Of a stretch of DNA of 64,000 bases, positions 25,696 through 34,360 are shown one piece after another. This DNA is from Microbacterium kunmingense (GTDB lineage Bacteria; Actinomycetota; Actinomycetes; Actinomycetales; Microbacteriaceae), in NCBI RefSeq assembly GCF_023155745.1, contig NZ_JAKNUS010000003.1, forward strand, positions 124,001 through 188,000, in the 5' to 3' direction. The first letter of the stretch is position 1. Every line of letters begins with the position of its first letter. The notes beneath the pieces were generated by a model. That model searched no databases, was not told the origin of the DNA, and saw only the letters and a list, made by a program, of their open reading frames with translations. The position numbers and the translations under genes were made by a program.

Positions 25696-26472
25696 TCACG
25701 CGAGCGCGAGCGTCTGCCGCGCGGCATCCGTCAGCGCACGGCCGTAGTGGCGGCCGTGCCCGGCGGCGTGGACGGCCAGCGGATGGAGCTGGTGAAGCGG
25801 CAGGCGGCTCCGCCACCCGGCGGCGAGGGGATGGCGCTCCTCGTAGCCGGCGACGATGTCGTCGAGGAACGGGCACCCGAAGAGGTCGAGCATCGCCAGG
25901 TCGGTCTCGCGATGACCGCCGTGGGCTGCGGGATCGATGAGGACGACGCCGTCGGGCGTCCACAGGACGTTCCCGTGCCAGAGGTCGCCGTGGAGCCGTG
26001 CCGGCGCGTCTCCGTCGTCGAACGCCCCGGCGGCGATCGCCTCGCACGCGTCGCGGACGACGGCCGCCTCCACGGGTGCGAGGAATCCCGCCGCCAGCGC
26101 GGGCGGCAGGAAGGGGAGCACCCGGTCGCGCGCGTAGAACACCCCCCACGTCTCCTCGGCCGCGGCCGGTTGCGCCCTCGCCCCGATGAAGAGCGCGGAG
26201 ACGCCGGGCGGCGGAGCGCCGAATGCGGGTGCGCCGGCATCGTGGGTGACAGCGAGTGCCGCACCGAAGGTCCGCGCCGCGGCGGGGTCGGGAGCGACCG
26301 TGGGAAGGTGCTCGAGATCGATGGCCTCCGCCTCCACGCGCACGACGCGCGCGGTGCGCGCCCCGCCGGCGTCGGCGAGCCAGGACAGGCCCGCCGCCTC
26401 CGCGGCGAAGAATCCCTCGGGAGCCCCGGCACGCTCCTTGCGGAAGACCCCGCTCTCGCCCCGGGGACTCAC
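25696..26472 (-). CDS. Fructosamine kinase family protein
   Basis: A 258-residue kinase-like protein with a protein-kinase/aminoglycoside-phosphotransferase fold. The catalytic loop is ARLHGDLWHGNVLW and the metal-binding segment LIDPAAHGGHRETDLAML, both typical of fructosamine-3-kinases, which phosphorylate glycated amines so that they fall apart. The GTG start overlaps the stop of the FMN reductase gene by four bases (GTGA), placing it third in an operon with the CE1758/CE1759 pair. The short length is in the bacterial range. The substrate is unproven. Confidence 0.85.
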   Translation of the reverse strand: MSPRGESGVFRKERAGAPEGFFAAEAAGLSWLADAGGARTARVVRVEAEAIDLEHLPTVAPDPAAARTFGAALAVTHDAGAPAFGAPPPGVSALFIGARAQPAAAEETWGVFYARDRVLPFLPPALAAGFLAPVEAAVVRDACEAIAAGAFDDGDAPARLHGDLWHGNVLWTPDGVVLIDPAAHGGHRETDLAMLDLFGCPFLDDIVAGYEERHPLAAGWRSRLPLHQLHPLAVHAAGHGRHYGRALTDAARQTLALA

Positions 26473-27113
26473 TCGCCCGGATGCCCGCCGAGGAGATGGT
26501 CGAAGGAGCGCCCCTCACCGAGGTAGCTGGCCGGATCGAAGGGATCGGGAGCGGATGCCGCGGGCCGACCGGCGACCGCAGCGGCGAACTCCTCCGCGGC
26601 CCGGTCGATCCGCTCGGCGAGGGACGAGACCTGGTCCCCCGCCCCTCCCCAGTCGCTGGACGCCGCGAACACCCCGGTGGAGACCGGCGCGGCGTGGAGG
26701 TAGGCGAAGAGGGGACGCAGGGCGTAGTCGATCGCGAGCGAGTGGCGCGCCGTGCCGGCGTTGGCTCCGAGGAGAACCGGCATGCCGATCAGCGCATCGG
26801 GGTCGAGCACGTCGATGAAGGACTTGAACAGGCCCGAATAGCTGGCGGAGAAGATCGGTGTCACGACGATCAGACCGTCGGCCGACACCACCGCGTCGAT
26901 CGCCGTCTCCAGGCTCGGCGCGGCGAAGCCGGTGAGGAGGTTGTCGGTGATGGCGCGGGCGTGATCCCGGAGCTCCACCACGTCGGTGACCGTCTCGTCG
27001 CCCCGGGAACCGAGTTCCCGCGCGACCGCCGCGGCGAGGCGGTCGGCCAGGAGGCGGGTGGAGGAGGGGCTGGACAGTCCCGCCGAGACGACGGCGATGC
27101 GACGAGCGGTCAT
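26469..27113 (-). CDS. LLM-partnered FMN reductase, CE1759 family
   Basis: A 214-residue flavodoxin-like NAD(P)H:FMN reductase. The N terminus IAVVSAGLSSPSSTRLLADR forms the flavin-phosphate loop, and TPIFSASYSGLFKSFIDVLD is the conserved flavin-contacting segment. It would supply reduced FMN to the luciferase-like monooxygenase encoded just upstream, whose stop lies one base before this ATG. CE1758/CE1759 genes are a recognised actinobacterial pair of unknown substrate. The next gene, a fructosamine-kinase-like protein, overlaps by four bases, so the three are translationally coupled. Confidence 0.88.
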   Translation of the reverse strand: MTARRIAVVSAGLSSPSSTRLLADRLAAAVARELGSRGDETVTDVVELRDHARAITDNLLTGFAAPSLETAIDAVVSADGLIVVTPIFSASYSGLFKSFIDVLDPDALIGMPVLLGANAGTARHSLAIDYALRPLFAYLHAAPVSTGVFAASSDWGGAGDQVSSLAERIDRAAEEFAAAVAGRPAASAPDPFDPASYLGEGRSFDHLLGGHPGE

Positions 27114-27114
27114 C

Positions 27115-28329
27115 TCACTCGCCCTTTCGGAAGGATGCTCCGGCAGCGGCGGGCTGACGGTAGGGGCTCGGCCCTCCGGCGAGGTTGTCGCCGCGGTTGG
27201 GGTGCGGAACCGCTTCGGGCGCCTGACCCTCGCCGTACTTTGCGGCGACCCGGCCGGCATGGGTGGGCGCATCGGGGACGTGCGCGGGACGGCCGACGGC
27301 GAGCTCCCGCCGAAGGGCCGGTGCCACCTCGCCGCCGAGGATGTCGAGCTGCTCGAGCACCGTCTTCAACGGCAACCCGGCGTGGTCGATGAGGAAGAGC
27401 TGCCGCTGGTAGTCACCGTAGTGCTCGCGCATCCCGGCGTACCGGTCGATGATCTGCTGGGGCGAGCCGACCGTCAGCGGTGTCATCTCAGTGAAGTCCT
27501 CCAGGCTCGGACCGTGACCGTACACCGGCGCGTTGTCGAAGTAGGGGCGGAACTCGCGAACGGCGTCCTGCGAGTTCTTGGCGAGGAACACCTGGCCGCC
27601 CAGGCCAACGATCGCCTGCTCCGCAGTGCCGTGTCCGTAGTGCGCGAAGCGCTGGCGGTACAGCGAGATCAGTCGCTGGTAGTGCTCCTTCGGCCAGAAG
27701 ATGTTGTTGGCGAAGAATCCGTCGCCGTAGTACGCCGCCTGCTCGGCGATCTCCGGGGTGCGGATGGAACCGTGCCAAACGAAGGGCGGCACGCCGTGAA
27801 GCGGTCTCGGCGTCGAGGTGAAGCCCTGCAGCGGGGTGCGGAACCGACCCTCCCAATCGACCACGTCCTCACGCCACAGCCGGTGCAGGAGCGCGTAGTT
27901 CTCGATCGCGAGCGGCAGACCCTGGCGGATGTCCTTCCCGAACCACGGATAGACCGGACCGGTGTTCCCGCGCCCGAGGGTCAGATCGACCCGCCCCTGG
28001 GCGAGGTGCTGCAGCATCGCGTAGTCCTCGGCGATCTTCACGGGGTCGTTGGTCGTGATGAGCGTCGTCGCCGTGGAGAGGATCAGACGCTCGGTCTGCG
28101 CGGCGATGAAGGCGAGGGTCGTCGTCGGCGAGGAGGACCAGAACGGCGGGTTGTGGTGCTCGCCCAGCGCGAAGACGTCCAGGCCCACCTCCTCGGCATG
28201 GCGGGCAATCGTGAGGGTCGCCTTGATCCGCTCGGACTCGCTCGGGGTGCGCCCGGTCGTGGGGTCCTCGGTGATATCGCTCACCGTGAAGATGCCGAAC
28301 TGCATTCCCGGCCAGGTCGGGGTGGTCAC
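27115..28329 (-). CDS. LLM class flavin-dependent oxidoreductase, CE1758 family
   Basis: A 404-residue bacterial-luciferase-like monooxygenase that would use FMNH2 from the adjacent reductase. Family features are MQFGIFTVSDITEDP at the start, the GLDVFALGEHHNPPFWSSSP segment, and LTLGRGNTGPVYPWFG. The GTG at 28329 is preferred, eight codons before the ATG, because GGAGA lies at good spacing. The C-terminal ~50 residues are proline-rich and probably disordered. The promoter region is unusually AT-rich and contains an imperfect palindrome. The substrate is unknown. Confidence 0.9.
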   Translation of the reverse strand: MTTPTWPGMQFGIFTVSDITEDPTTGRTPSESERIKATLTIARHAEEVGLDVFALGEHHNPPFWSSSPTTTLAFIAAQTERLILSTATTLITTNDPVKIAEDYAMLQHLAQGRVDLTLGRGNTGPVYPWFGKDIRQGLPLAIENYALLHRLWREDVVDWEGRFRTPLQGFTSTPRPLHGVPPFVWHGSIRTPEIAEQAAYYGDGFFANNIFWPKEHYQRLISLYRQRFAHYGHGTAEQAIVGLGGQVFLAKNSQDAVREFRPYFDNAPVYGHGPSLEDFTEMTPLTVGSPQQIIDRYAGMREHYGDYQRQLFLIDHAGLPLKTVLEQLDILGGEVAPALRRELAVGRPAHVPDAPTHAGRVAAKYGEGQAPEAVPHPNRGDNLAGGPSPYRQPAAAGASFRKGE

Positions 28330-28376
28330 GTGTCGTCTCCGCTCTCTCGCCGTGCGCGGGGCATCCGCCCTTCGAC

Positions 28377-28401
28377 GAGTACATGCAAATGAATGTATCT
28401 C
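28377..28401 (-). promoter_or_regulatory. AT-rich palindromic promoter/operator of the CE1758 operon
   Basis: GAGTACAT (28377-28384) and ATGTATCTC (28393-28401) form an imperfect inverted repeat around an AT-rich core, standing out against its GC-rich surroundings. On the minus strand it includes TACATT (28397-28392), a good -10. It may be bound by a local repressor; none is encoded next to it. Confidence 0.4.
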
Positions 28402-28499
28402 GTACAACGCGAACGCCCCCAGGCTATTCCCGACGCCCCGGGCGCCACCCGTGCCGCGCGGGACCCACCCGTTCCCGACCGACGAGCCTCCCCGGCGGC

Positions 28500-28505
28500 T
28501 AGTCT
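28500..28505 (+). promoter_or_regulatory. Candidate -10 of the acyltransferase gene
   Basis: TAGTCT, giving a short leader of about 17 bases that carries GGGGAGG before the ATG at 28529. Confidence 0.4.
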
Positions 28506-28528
28506 GATCTCGACCCGGGGAGGTGTCC

Positions 28529-29716
28529 ATGTCCGGCAACAGTGCGCCACCCACGGCAGCCACCCCGACGACCGGTACGACCCGCACGAAACGACGGACG
28601 CCGTTCTTCGACAACGCCCGCTTCGTCTGCATCGTCCTCGTGGTCCTGGGCCACGCCATCCAGCGACTCACCTACGACTCCGACATCGCCCTGTCGCTGT
28701 ACCTGCTCATCTACGCCTTCCATATGCCGGCGTTCGCGCTCATCTCGGGCTATTTCTCGAAGTCCGACGTCCCGGGGAAACGCCAGATGGCGCGGGTTCT
28801 GACCGACATCGTCGTCCCCTACGTCATCTTCGAGGGCCTCTGGGTCCTCACGAAGTGGATCGTCGAGGGTCAGGCCGACCCGAACCTCACCCGGCCGTCG
28901 TGGACGCTGTGGTTCCTGCTGGCGCTCGGCATCTTCCGTCTCGTGCTCCCCTACCTCGCCCTGCTGAGATGGCCGCTGGCGTGGACCATCCTGATCTCGA
29001 TCGGCGCGGGCTATCTGCCGAACATCGACTCCACGTTCTCGCTGTCCCGCACGCTCGGGCTCCTGCCGTTCTTCACCCTCGGATGGTGGCTGCGCGAGCG
29101 CCGGGTCATCGAGCGGCTGCACCTGCTGGATCGTCGACCGTGGTGGAGCTTCCCTGCCGCGATCGCGACCTTCGCCCTCGCCGGATGGGCCGCCTGGTTC
29201 TTCGTCGACGAGTGGAAGCAGATGAACCTCGCGACCTGGTTCTTCTACGACGACTCCTACGCCGACCTCGGCGGAACCGCGTGGTGGGCGGGCGGCGTGC
29301 GCGTCGCGCTCATGCTCGTCGCCCTCCTCCTCTCGACCGCCCTGTTCGTCCTGGTCCCCCGCGGACAGAAGTGGTGGACCCACTTCGGCCAGTACACGAT
29401 GTACGTGTACCTGCTGCACTCCTTCGTCCTCTACCCGTTCCGGGAGTCGGGAGTGCTTCGCGGCCTCGAGCCGACGTGGCTGTGGCTGCCTGTGGTGTGC
29501 GTGCTGTCGATCGGCATCGCGCTGGGTCTTGCCACGAAACCCGTGCGTCGGATCTTCCGCCCGCTCATCGAACCGCGTCCGGGCTGGCTGTTCGCCGACC
29601 CTTCGCTGGCGACCTCGGAGGGTCGCCGCTCGGATCCTACGGGGTCGCGCCGACCCCCCGAGCCGCCGAGGGCGCGGCCCGTCGCGCCGCCGCACGAGGC
29701 CCGCGGTCCCCTCTGA
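28529..29716 (+). CDS. Acyltransferase family 3 membrane protein
   Basis: A 395-residue integral membrane protein of the OafA/acyltransferase-3 type, which O-acylates envelope sugars. The diagnostic start RTPFFDNARFVCIVLVVLGH contains the catalytic histidine, followed by FHMPAFALISGYFSK and about ten hydrophobic segments; the C-terminal ~55 residues are proline- and arginine-rich and cytoplasmic. The ATG at 28529 is chosen over an upstream GTG because GGGGAGG is then five bases away. No adjacent partner is evident; the target sugar is unknown. Confidence 0.88.
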   Translation: MSGNSAPPTAATPTTGTTRTKRRTPFFDNARFVCIVLVVLGHAIQRLTYDSDIALSLYLLIYAFHMPAFALISGYFSKSDVPGKRQMARVLTDIVVPYVIFEGLWVLTKWIVEGQADPNLTRPSWTLWFLLALGIFRLVLPYLALLRWPLAWTILISIGAGYLPNIDSTFSLSRTLGLLPFFTLGWWLRERRVIERLHLLDRRPWWSFPAAIATFALAGWAAWFFVDEWKQMNLATWFFYDDSYADLGGTAWWAGGVRVALMLVALLLSTALFVLVPRGQKWWTHFGQYTMYVYLLHSFVLYPFRESGVLRGLEPTWLWLPVVCVLSIGIALGLATKPVRRIFRPLIEPRPGWLFADPSLATSEGRRSDPTGSRRPPEPPRARPVAPPHEARGPL

Positions 29717-29749
29717 TCCGCCGCTTCGTCGGCGTGGCGGTCTCGACGC

Positions 29750-29791
29750 GACGGTGTCGGTGTGACGGTGTCGGTGTGACGGCGTCGGCGT
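29750..29791. repeat. Three tandem 14-bp repeats
   Basis: Units at 29750-29763, 29764-29777 and 29778-29791; the first two are identical (GACGGTGTCGGTGT) and the third differs by three T-to-C changes. They lie between the acyltransferase stop and the oxygenase promoter. Confidence 0.8.
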
Positions 29792-29844
29792 AACACTGTG
29801 CCGGAGGGCGCGTAACACGGCCTGAGGCGTCCGTCTCCTCGACA

Positions 29845-29850
29845 TAGCCT
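29845..29850 (+). promoter_or_regulatory. Leaderless -10 box of the oxygenase gene
   Basis: TAGCCT, six bases before the ATG at 29857. Confidence 0.5.
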
Positions 29851-29856
29851 GTCGCC

Positions 29857-30873
29857 ATGACCGACCTGTCGCTGCCGATCCTCGACCTCTCCCGCCTCGA
29901 CGCCGGGCCTGCCGAAGCCGCCGCTTTCCGCGATCAGCTCCGCGAGGCCACACACCGGGTCGGCTTCTTCTACCTCACCGGCACGGGCGTGAGCCCCGAG
30001 CTCGAGAATCGCCTGCACACTGCCGCGCGGGCGTTCTTCGACCTCCCCGAAGCGGACAAGCTCGCGATCGAGAACCTCAACAGCCCGCACTTCCGCGGCT
30101 ACACCCGGATCGGCGGCGAGCGCACGCAGGGGAAGGTCGACTGGCGCGAGCAGATCGACATCGGCCCCGAGCGCGAACCCGTCACCGACCCGGATGCCGC
30201 GGACTTCCACCGGCTCACGGGTCCGAACCTCTGGCCGGCCGCGCAGCCCGAGCTGCGCGAGGTCGTCACCGAGTGGCATGACAGGCTGACCGAGATCTCC
30301 CGCGTCCTGCTGCAGCAGTGGGCCCTGGCGCTCGGCGCCGAGAGCGATCACTTCGAGCGTCACTTCGGCGAGCCCGCGAGCCTCATCAAGATCGTCCGCT
30401 ACCCGGGGACGACCGAGCCCGAGCCGCAGCAGGGGGTCGGCGCGCACAAGGACTCCGGCGTGCTCACCCTGCTGTGGGTCGAGCCGGGGAAGGGTGGGCT
30501 CCAGGTCGAGCGCGAGGGTCGGTGGGTGGATGCTCCGGCCGTGCCGGGCGCCTTCGTGGTGAACATCGGCGAGATGATGGAGTACGCGACCCAGGGGTAC
30601 CTCGTCGCCACGAATCACCGGGTGATCTCGCCGCGCTACCCCGATGACCGCATCTCGGTGCCGTTCTTCTTCAACCCCGCCCTGGACGCCGCGCTGCCGT
30701 TGGTCGAGCTCCCGGCGGAGCTGGCCGCGGAAGCTCGGGGCGTCACCGAGGACCCGTCGAACCCCATCCATTCACTGTTCGGCGAGAACGCCCTGAAGTC
30801 GCGGCTGCGGGCGCACCCCGATGTCGCGGAGCGGTGGCACGCCGACCTCCTGGCCGCGCGCACCTCCTCCTGA
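29857..30873 (+). CDS. 2-oxoglutarate/Fe(II)-dependent oxygenase, isopenicillin N synthase family
   Basis: A 338-residue non-heme iron oxygenase. The metal triad is H-x-D in VGAHKDSGVLTLLW (near residue 200) and a distal histidine in ATNHRVISP (near 255); the R-x-S co-substrate site reads DRISVPFFFNP. The N-terminal DIOX_N region includes VGFFYLTGTGVSPEL and ARAFFDLPEADKLAI. The substrate is unknown; such enzymes hydroxylate or oxidise small molecules, and despite the family name no beta-lactam cluster is present. The ATG sits six bases after TAGCCT. The downstream gap has a long palindrome. Confidence 0.9.
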   Translation: MTDLSLPILDLSRLDAGPAEAAAFRDQLREATHRVGFFYLTGTGVSPELENRLHTAARAFFDLPEADKLAIENLNSPHFRGYTRIGGERTQGKVDWREQIDIGPEREPVTDPDAADFHRLTGPNLWPAAQPELREVVTEWHDRLTEISRVLLQQWALALGAESDHFERHFGEPASLIKIVRYPGTTEPEPQQGVGAHKDSGVLTLLWVEPGKGGLQVEREGRWVDAPAVPGAFVVNIGEMMEYATQGYLVATNHRVISPRYPDDRISVPFFFNPALDAALPLVELPAELAAEARGVTEDPSNPIHSLFGENALKSRLRAHPDVAERWHADLLAARTSS

Positions 30874-30911
30874 CCCCCCGCCTCGCCGAGGTCGACCCCT
30901 CACAACATCCG

Positions 30912-30978
30912 CGAGAGTGCATCTGCGCGCCGAGAATCCGGGGTCACCCCGCATCCTCGGCGCGCAGTCGCACTCTCG
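30912..30978. repeat. 67-bp nested palindrome
   Basis: Arms 30912-30934 and 30956-30978 match at 21 of 23 positions, and the 21-base centre contains a further CGGGG/CCCCG stem. It lies in the gap between the oxygenase gene and the rpsO terminator and resembles an intergenic REP-like element. Confidence 0.7.
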
Positions 30979-31029
30979 GTGACGCGATCGTTCGTGAGCG
31001 CGTGACGTGGCCGGTCACCCGAAGACGAA

Positions 31030-31059
31030 GAGAGCCGCCCGACACCTCGGGCGGCTCTC
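31030..31059. terminator. Hairpin terminator between oxygenase gene and rpsO
   Basis: A perfect 13-bp stem (31030-31042 with 31047-31059) and a four-base loop, with TTTT a few bases later on the plus strand. It can serve both convergent genes. Confidence 0.8.
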
Positions 31060-31096
31060 ACAAGAACGTTTTGCGCGATTGAACGCTCGGTCGCGA

Positions 31097-31366
31097 TTAG
31101 CGGCGGAGCCCCAGGCGCTCGATCAGCGACCGGTAACGGTTGATGTCGATGTCCTGGAGGTAGCCGAGCAGACGGCGGCGCTGACCGACGAGCAGGAACA
31201 GCCCACGACGCGAGTGGTGGTCGTGCTTGTGCTCCTTGAGGTGCTCGGTGAGGTCCTTGATGCGCTGCGTCAGCATCGCGACCTGCACCTCGGGGGATCC
31301 GGTGTCACCGGGGTGCGTCGCGTACTCTTCGATGATCGCCTTCTTGACGTCTGCTTCGAGTGCCAT
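31097..31366 (-). CDS. rpsO: 30S ribosomal protein S15
   Basis: The 89-residue S15 protein, of normal length, which binds 16S rRNA early in 30S assembly. It is recognised by [35 protein letters not shown] and the C-terminal [13 protein letters not shown]. In many bacteria rpsO is followed by pnp; here pnp is 12 kb away. A -10-like TAGACT at 31458-31463 would give a leader of about 85 bases, where S15 could bind to control its own translation, as it does in several bacteria. A strong hairpin lies downstream. Confidence 0.97.
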   Translation of the reverse strand: MALEADVKKAIIEEYATHPGDTGSPEVQVAMLTQRIKDLTEHLKEHKHDHHSRRGLFLLVGQRRRLLGYLQDIDINRYRSLIERLGLRR

Positions 31367-31457
31367 AGATGGGATCCCCTTTCTCCTCATTGCGCGGTGC
31401 CCGACGCCCGATGCGTGAGCTCTCTTCATCCGCGGCCGATCCAACGGCAACTGCACG

Positions 31458-31463
31458 AGTCTA
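31458..31463 (-). promoter_or_regulatory. Candidate rpsO -10
   Basis: TAGACT on the minus strand, about 90 bases before the rpsO ATG. Confidence 0.4.
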
Positions 31464-31564
31464 CCAGCCCTCTCCCGAGACGACGACGCGGAGCCGGACG
31501 GTCGGATACCGGCGGAAAACGGACGAGGCGCTCGCCCACGCTCCGCCGGCGGTCGGCGCGACCG

Positions 31565-31570
31565 TAGTCT
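31565..31570 (+). promoter_or_regulatory. Leaderless -10 box of the EamA transporter gene
   Basis: TAGTCT, six bases before the GTG start at 31577. Confidence 0.5.
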
Positions 31571-31576
31571 CACGAC

Positions 31577-32533
31577 GTGACCACCGGAGACCTGATGACA
31601 GCGCCCTCGAGGACCCGCAGACCCGAGGCGTCCATCGTCGCGCAGTTCTGCCTCGCCGGTGTGGTCTGGGGCTCGAGCTTCCTCTTCATGAAGATCGCGC
31701 TCGAGGGTGTCGGCCCCGGCCAGGTCGCGTGGACCCGGTTGATCCTCGGCGCACTCGCGCTGGGCGTCATCGTCGCGATCCGTCGTGAGCGGATGCCGCG
31801 AAGCCTCCGCGTATGGGGACACATGACCGTGCTGGCGCTGTCCTTCTGCGTCATCCCGTTCCTGTTGTTCTCCTGGGCGCAGCAGCACGTCACCTCGGGG
31901 CTCGCGAGCATCTACAACGCCACGACGCCCATCATGACGGCGATCATGGCGGGGCTGCTGCTTCGGGTCGAGCGGCTGAGCCGCGAGCAGATCGCGGGCA
32001 TCGCCCTGGGTATCACCGGTGTGCTGGTCATCATCGGCCCCTGGCAGGGACTCGATCTTTCGCAGAGCCTCGTCGCGCAGCTCGCGATCCTCGGAGCGAC
32101 CGCCTGCTACGGCTTCAGCCTCGCCTACATGCGACGCTTCGTCGCGCACACAGGGATGTCGGCGTTGACGTTCTCGTTCCTGAACATCGGCATCGCCGCG
32201 CTCATCATGCTGGCGCTGACGCCCGTGATCGCGTGGGCGCCGGTGCAGCTGACCCCCGTGATCATCCTCAGCCTGATCCTGCTCGGCGCCCTGGGCACCG
32301 GGCTGGCCTACGTGTGGAATCAGAACGTCGTGCGGGCATGGGGCCCGACCGGCGCATCCACGGTGACCTACCTCACCCCGGTGATCGGCGTCGTCCTTGG
32401 CATCCTGGTGCTCGGAGAGCGTCTGAGCTGGAACGAGCCGGTGGGCGCGCTCGTCGTCTTCGCCGGGATCGTCCTGGCTCAGGGGCGCCTGCGCCGGTGG
32501 CGTGTGCGCGGAGGCGTCAGCCGACGGCGATGA
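31577..32533 (+). CDS. EamA/DMT family transporter
   Basis: A 318-residue protein with ten hydrophobic segments arranged as two EamA halves ([19 protein letters not shown] in the first; [20 protein letters not shown] at the end of the second). DMT members export amino acids, metabolites or drugs; the substrate is unknown. The GTG at 31577 follows TAGTCT by six bases; an ATG at 31595 is the alternative. The 3' end overlaps the convergent FKBP gene by 17 bases. Confidence 0.87.
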   Translation: MTTGDLMTAPSRTRRPEASIVAQFCLAGVVWGSSFLFMKIALEGVGPGQVAWTRLILGALALGVIVAIRRERMPRSLRVWGHMTVLALSFCVIPFLLFSWAQQHVTSGLASIYNATTPIMTAIMAGLLLRVERLSREQIAGIALGITGVLVIIGPWQGLDLSQSLVAQLAILGATACYGFSLAYMRRFVAHTGMSALTFSFLNIGIAALIMLALTPVIAWAPVQLTPVIILSLILLGALGTGLAYVWNQNVVRAWGPTGASTVTYLTPVIGVVLGILVLGERLSWNEPVGALVVFAGIVLAQGRLRRWRVRGGVSRRR

Positions 32534-32885
32534 GGTCGATCACGAAGATGAGCGTCTTGCCACCGAGGAAATGACCGCCGCCTTCGCCGTAGGCGAGGTG
32601 CGGGGGGATCACCAGTTCGCGTCGGCCGCCGACCCGCATGCCGGGGATGCCGTCCTGCCATCCCTGGATGAGGCCGCGAAGGGGGAACTGGATGCTCTCG
32701 CCGCGATTCCACGACGAGTCGAACTCCTCACCCGAGTCGAACTCCACACCGACGTAGTGGACGGTCACCTGGTCGCCTGGGCGGGCCTCCGCCCCCTCCC
32801 CCACGATCAGGTCGCGGATCTCCAGCTCACGGGGAGCGGGGCCTGCGGGAGCGTCGATCTCGGGCTTGGTGCGGTCATCCGTCAT
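32517..32885 (-). CDS. FKBP-type peptidyl-prolyl cis-trans isomerase
   Basis: A 122-residue single-domain FKBP that speeds proline isomerisation during folding. The fold is clear from [40 protein letters not shown] and [14 protein letters not shown]. No signal peptide is present, so it acts in the cytoplasm. The short acidic, proline-rich N terminus (~25 residues) precedes the domain. Its ATG at 32885 has a GGATGGAG-like ribosome site. It overlaps the convergent EamA gene at the 3' end. Confidence 0.92.
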   Translation of the reverse strand: MTDDRTKPEIDAPAGPAPRELEIRDLIVGEGAEARPGDQVTVHYVGVEFDSGEEFDSSWNRGESIQFPLRGLIQGWQDGIPGMRVGGRRELVIPPHLAYGEGGGHFLGGKTLIFVIDLIAVG

Positions 32886-32987
32886 GGCTCCATCCAAGCC
32901 CAGGCGCCGCTCCCGGTCAACGCGACCGGCGCGACGAACGGGGTCTTGACAGCCGCAGGCGCGGCTCGGCATCCTGATGTCAGGCCG

Positions 32988-33038
32988 ACTCAGCGCCCGG
33001 TAGACACGCAGGCATCGCCGCGGCACCGGGCGCTGAGT
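32988..33038. repeat. Perfect 14-bp inverted repeat
   Basis: Arms 32988-33001 and 33025-33038 are perfect complements with a 23-base spacer. It lies in the 183-base gap between the FKBP start and the PrsW stop (both minus strand). Confidence 0.65.
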
Positions 33039-33068
33039 TCTGTCCGTCCAGGCGCTCCTCCCCCGGGG

Positions 33069-34304
33069 TCAGGGCGCGAACAGCGCAGCGCGCGCGGCGG
33101 TGACCCGCGCCAGGAGGACATGCTCATCCTCGGCGGCACGCGGATCGCGGCCGGTGATCGACCGCTGCCGAGCGGCTGCGAGCGCGGTGGCGTCGTGGAT
33201 GAATCCCTTCATCGTCGCCGTGCGGTCGCCGCGCAGCCCCGCCGCCCACGCCAGTGCCGCGCGACGGCCCGACCCGGTCGCCAGCATGTCGACTTCCTGC
33301 GTCGTAAACCAACCCGCGGTGGCGTAATCCGACAGCCGTTCCCCGGTGAGGCGGGCCTCCTCACGGCGGAGCCCCAGTATCCCCAGGATGAACAGGATGA
33401 ACAGCGGCACCTGGAGGGTCAGGTAGAGGCCGAAGAAGTCGCCGAACACCGCCGAGCCGTTCCAGAACGCGTGGAGGAGGATCGCGCCGGCGAGCCCGAT
33501 GAGGAAGGGCCCCATCGCGTCGCGCACCCGACCGCTCCTGCGCGCGGCGAGCCCCAGTGCGAAGCCGATCACACTGGTGAACATCACGTGCGCGAACGGA
33601 GAGAGGATGCCGCGGAGGAAGAAGATCTGCGAGACGTCGGCGACTCCCCCCTCGATGAACCCGATGCCGAAGTACTGGATGTTCTCGGTGAACGCGAATC
33701 CCGCTCCCACGAGCGCGCCGTAGACAATGCCGTCGATAGGACCGTCGAAGGCCCGGCGGGCGGTGAGGAAGATCAGCAGGACGCCGAGGCCTTTGGCGAC
33801 CTCCTCCACCACGGGAGCCTGAACGACCGCCGACAGCGCGTCGCCGAGCGGTGTGGAGCCGAACCCGAACACGAAGCCCAGCAGCAGGTCGACCCCCAGC
33901 GCGATTCCGACCGACGCGATCGCGCCCCAGGCCACGGCCAGCACCATGAGACCGCGGGGCTCGGGCTCCCACCGATCGATGAGCCTGATGGCCAGGAGGA
34001 CGCCGACGAGGGGGATCAGGGCCGCCACACCGCCGATGATGGATGCGGCGGGCCCCAGCGCATTCAGGAAGTAGCCGACGAGCGCGATGAGGATGAGTAC
34101 CAGCAGCGCGGCGATCCACAGGGGTGCCGAGCGGCCAGCGCGCGGCAGCGCGACACCGGCTGTGGGGATCGGAACGGGTTCTGGCGACACCCGCGCCTGC
34201 GGGATCGAGGCCCCGTGCGCGACCGGTGGCTGGGCGAAGACCGTGGGAAATGCCGGGGGAACGAGCGAGGGGGCCCCGCCCCCGAGACCGGCCGAGTTCG
34301 TCAT
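33069..34304 (-). CDS. PrsW family intramembrane metalloprotease
   Basis: A 411-residue membrane protease of the PrsW/RsiW-cleaving type. It has a ~60-residue proline-rich cytoplasmic start and about eight hydrophobic helices. The conserved active-site motifs are VVEEVAKGLGVL (EE pair), FAFTENIQYF (glutamate) and the histidines in FAHVMFTSVIGFALG and ILLHAFWNG. In Bacillus PrsW starts cleavage of an anti-sigma factor; no anti-sigma gene is nearby, so the substrate is unknown. A cytoplasmic ~100-residue tail follows. The ATG lies seven bases behind a TAGGCT box. Confidence 0.88.
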   Translation of the reverse strand: MTNSAGLGGGAPSLVPPAFPTVFAQPPVAHGASIPQARVSPEPVPIPTAGVALPRAGRSAPLWIAALLVLILIALVGYFLNALGPAASIIGGVAALIPLVGVLLAIRLIDRWEPEPRGLMVLAVAWGAIASVGIALGVDLLLGFVFGFGSTPLGDALSAVVQAPVVEEVAKGLGVLLIFLTARRAFDGPIDGIVYGALVGAGFAFTENIQYFGIGFIEGGVADVSQIFFLRGILSPFAHVMFTSVIGFALGLAARRSGRVRDAMGPFLIGLAGAILLHAFWNGSAVFGDFFGLYLTLQVPLFILFILGILGLRREEARLTGERLSDYATAGWFTTQEVDMLATGSGRRAALAWAAGLRGDRTATMKGFIHDATALAAARQRSITGRDPRAAEDEHVLLARVTAARAALFAP

Positions 34305-34311
34305 GGCGAAC

Positions 34312-34317
34312 AGCCTA
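34312..34317 (-). promoter_or_regulatory. Leaderless -10 box of the PrsW gene
   Basis: TAGGCT on the minus strand, seven bases before the ATG at 34304. Confidence 0.5.
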
Positions 34318-34360
34318 TGCGGGCGCGCGCCGCACCGCGGGGAGCGCGTCCCATTGCGTA

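Noticed and set aside
29750..29791. CRISPR array
   Set aside because: The 14-bp units are directly adjacent with no spacers, and no cas gene is nearby.
29857..30873. Beta-lactam biosynthesis gene
   Set aside because: The isopenicillin N synthase family name covers many oxygenases; no peptide synthetase or other antibiotic gene is near.
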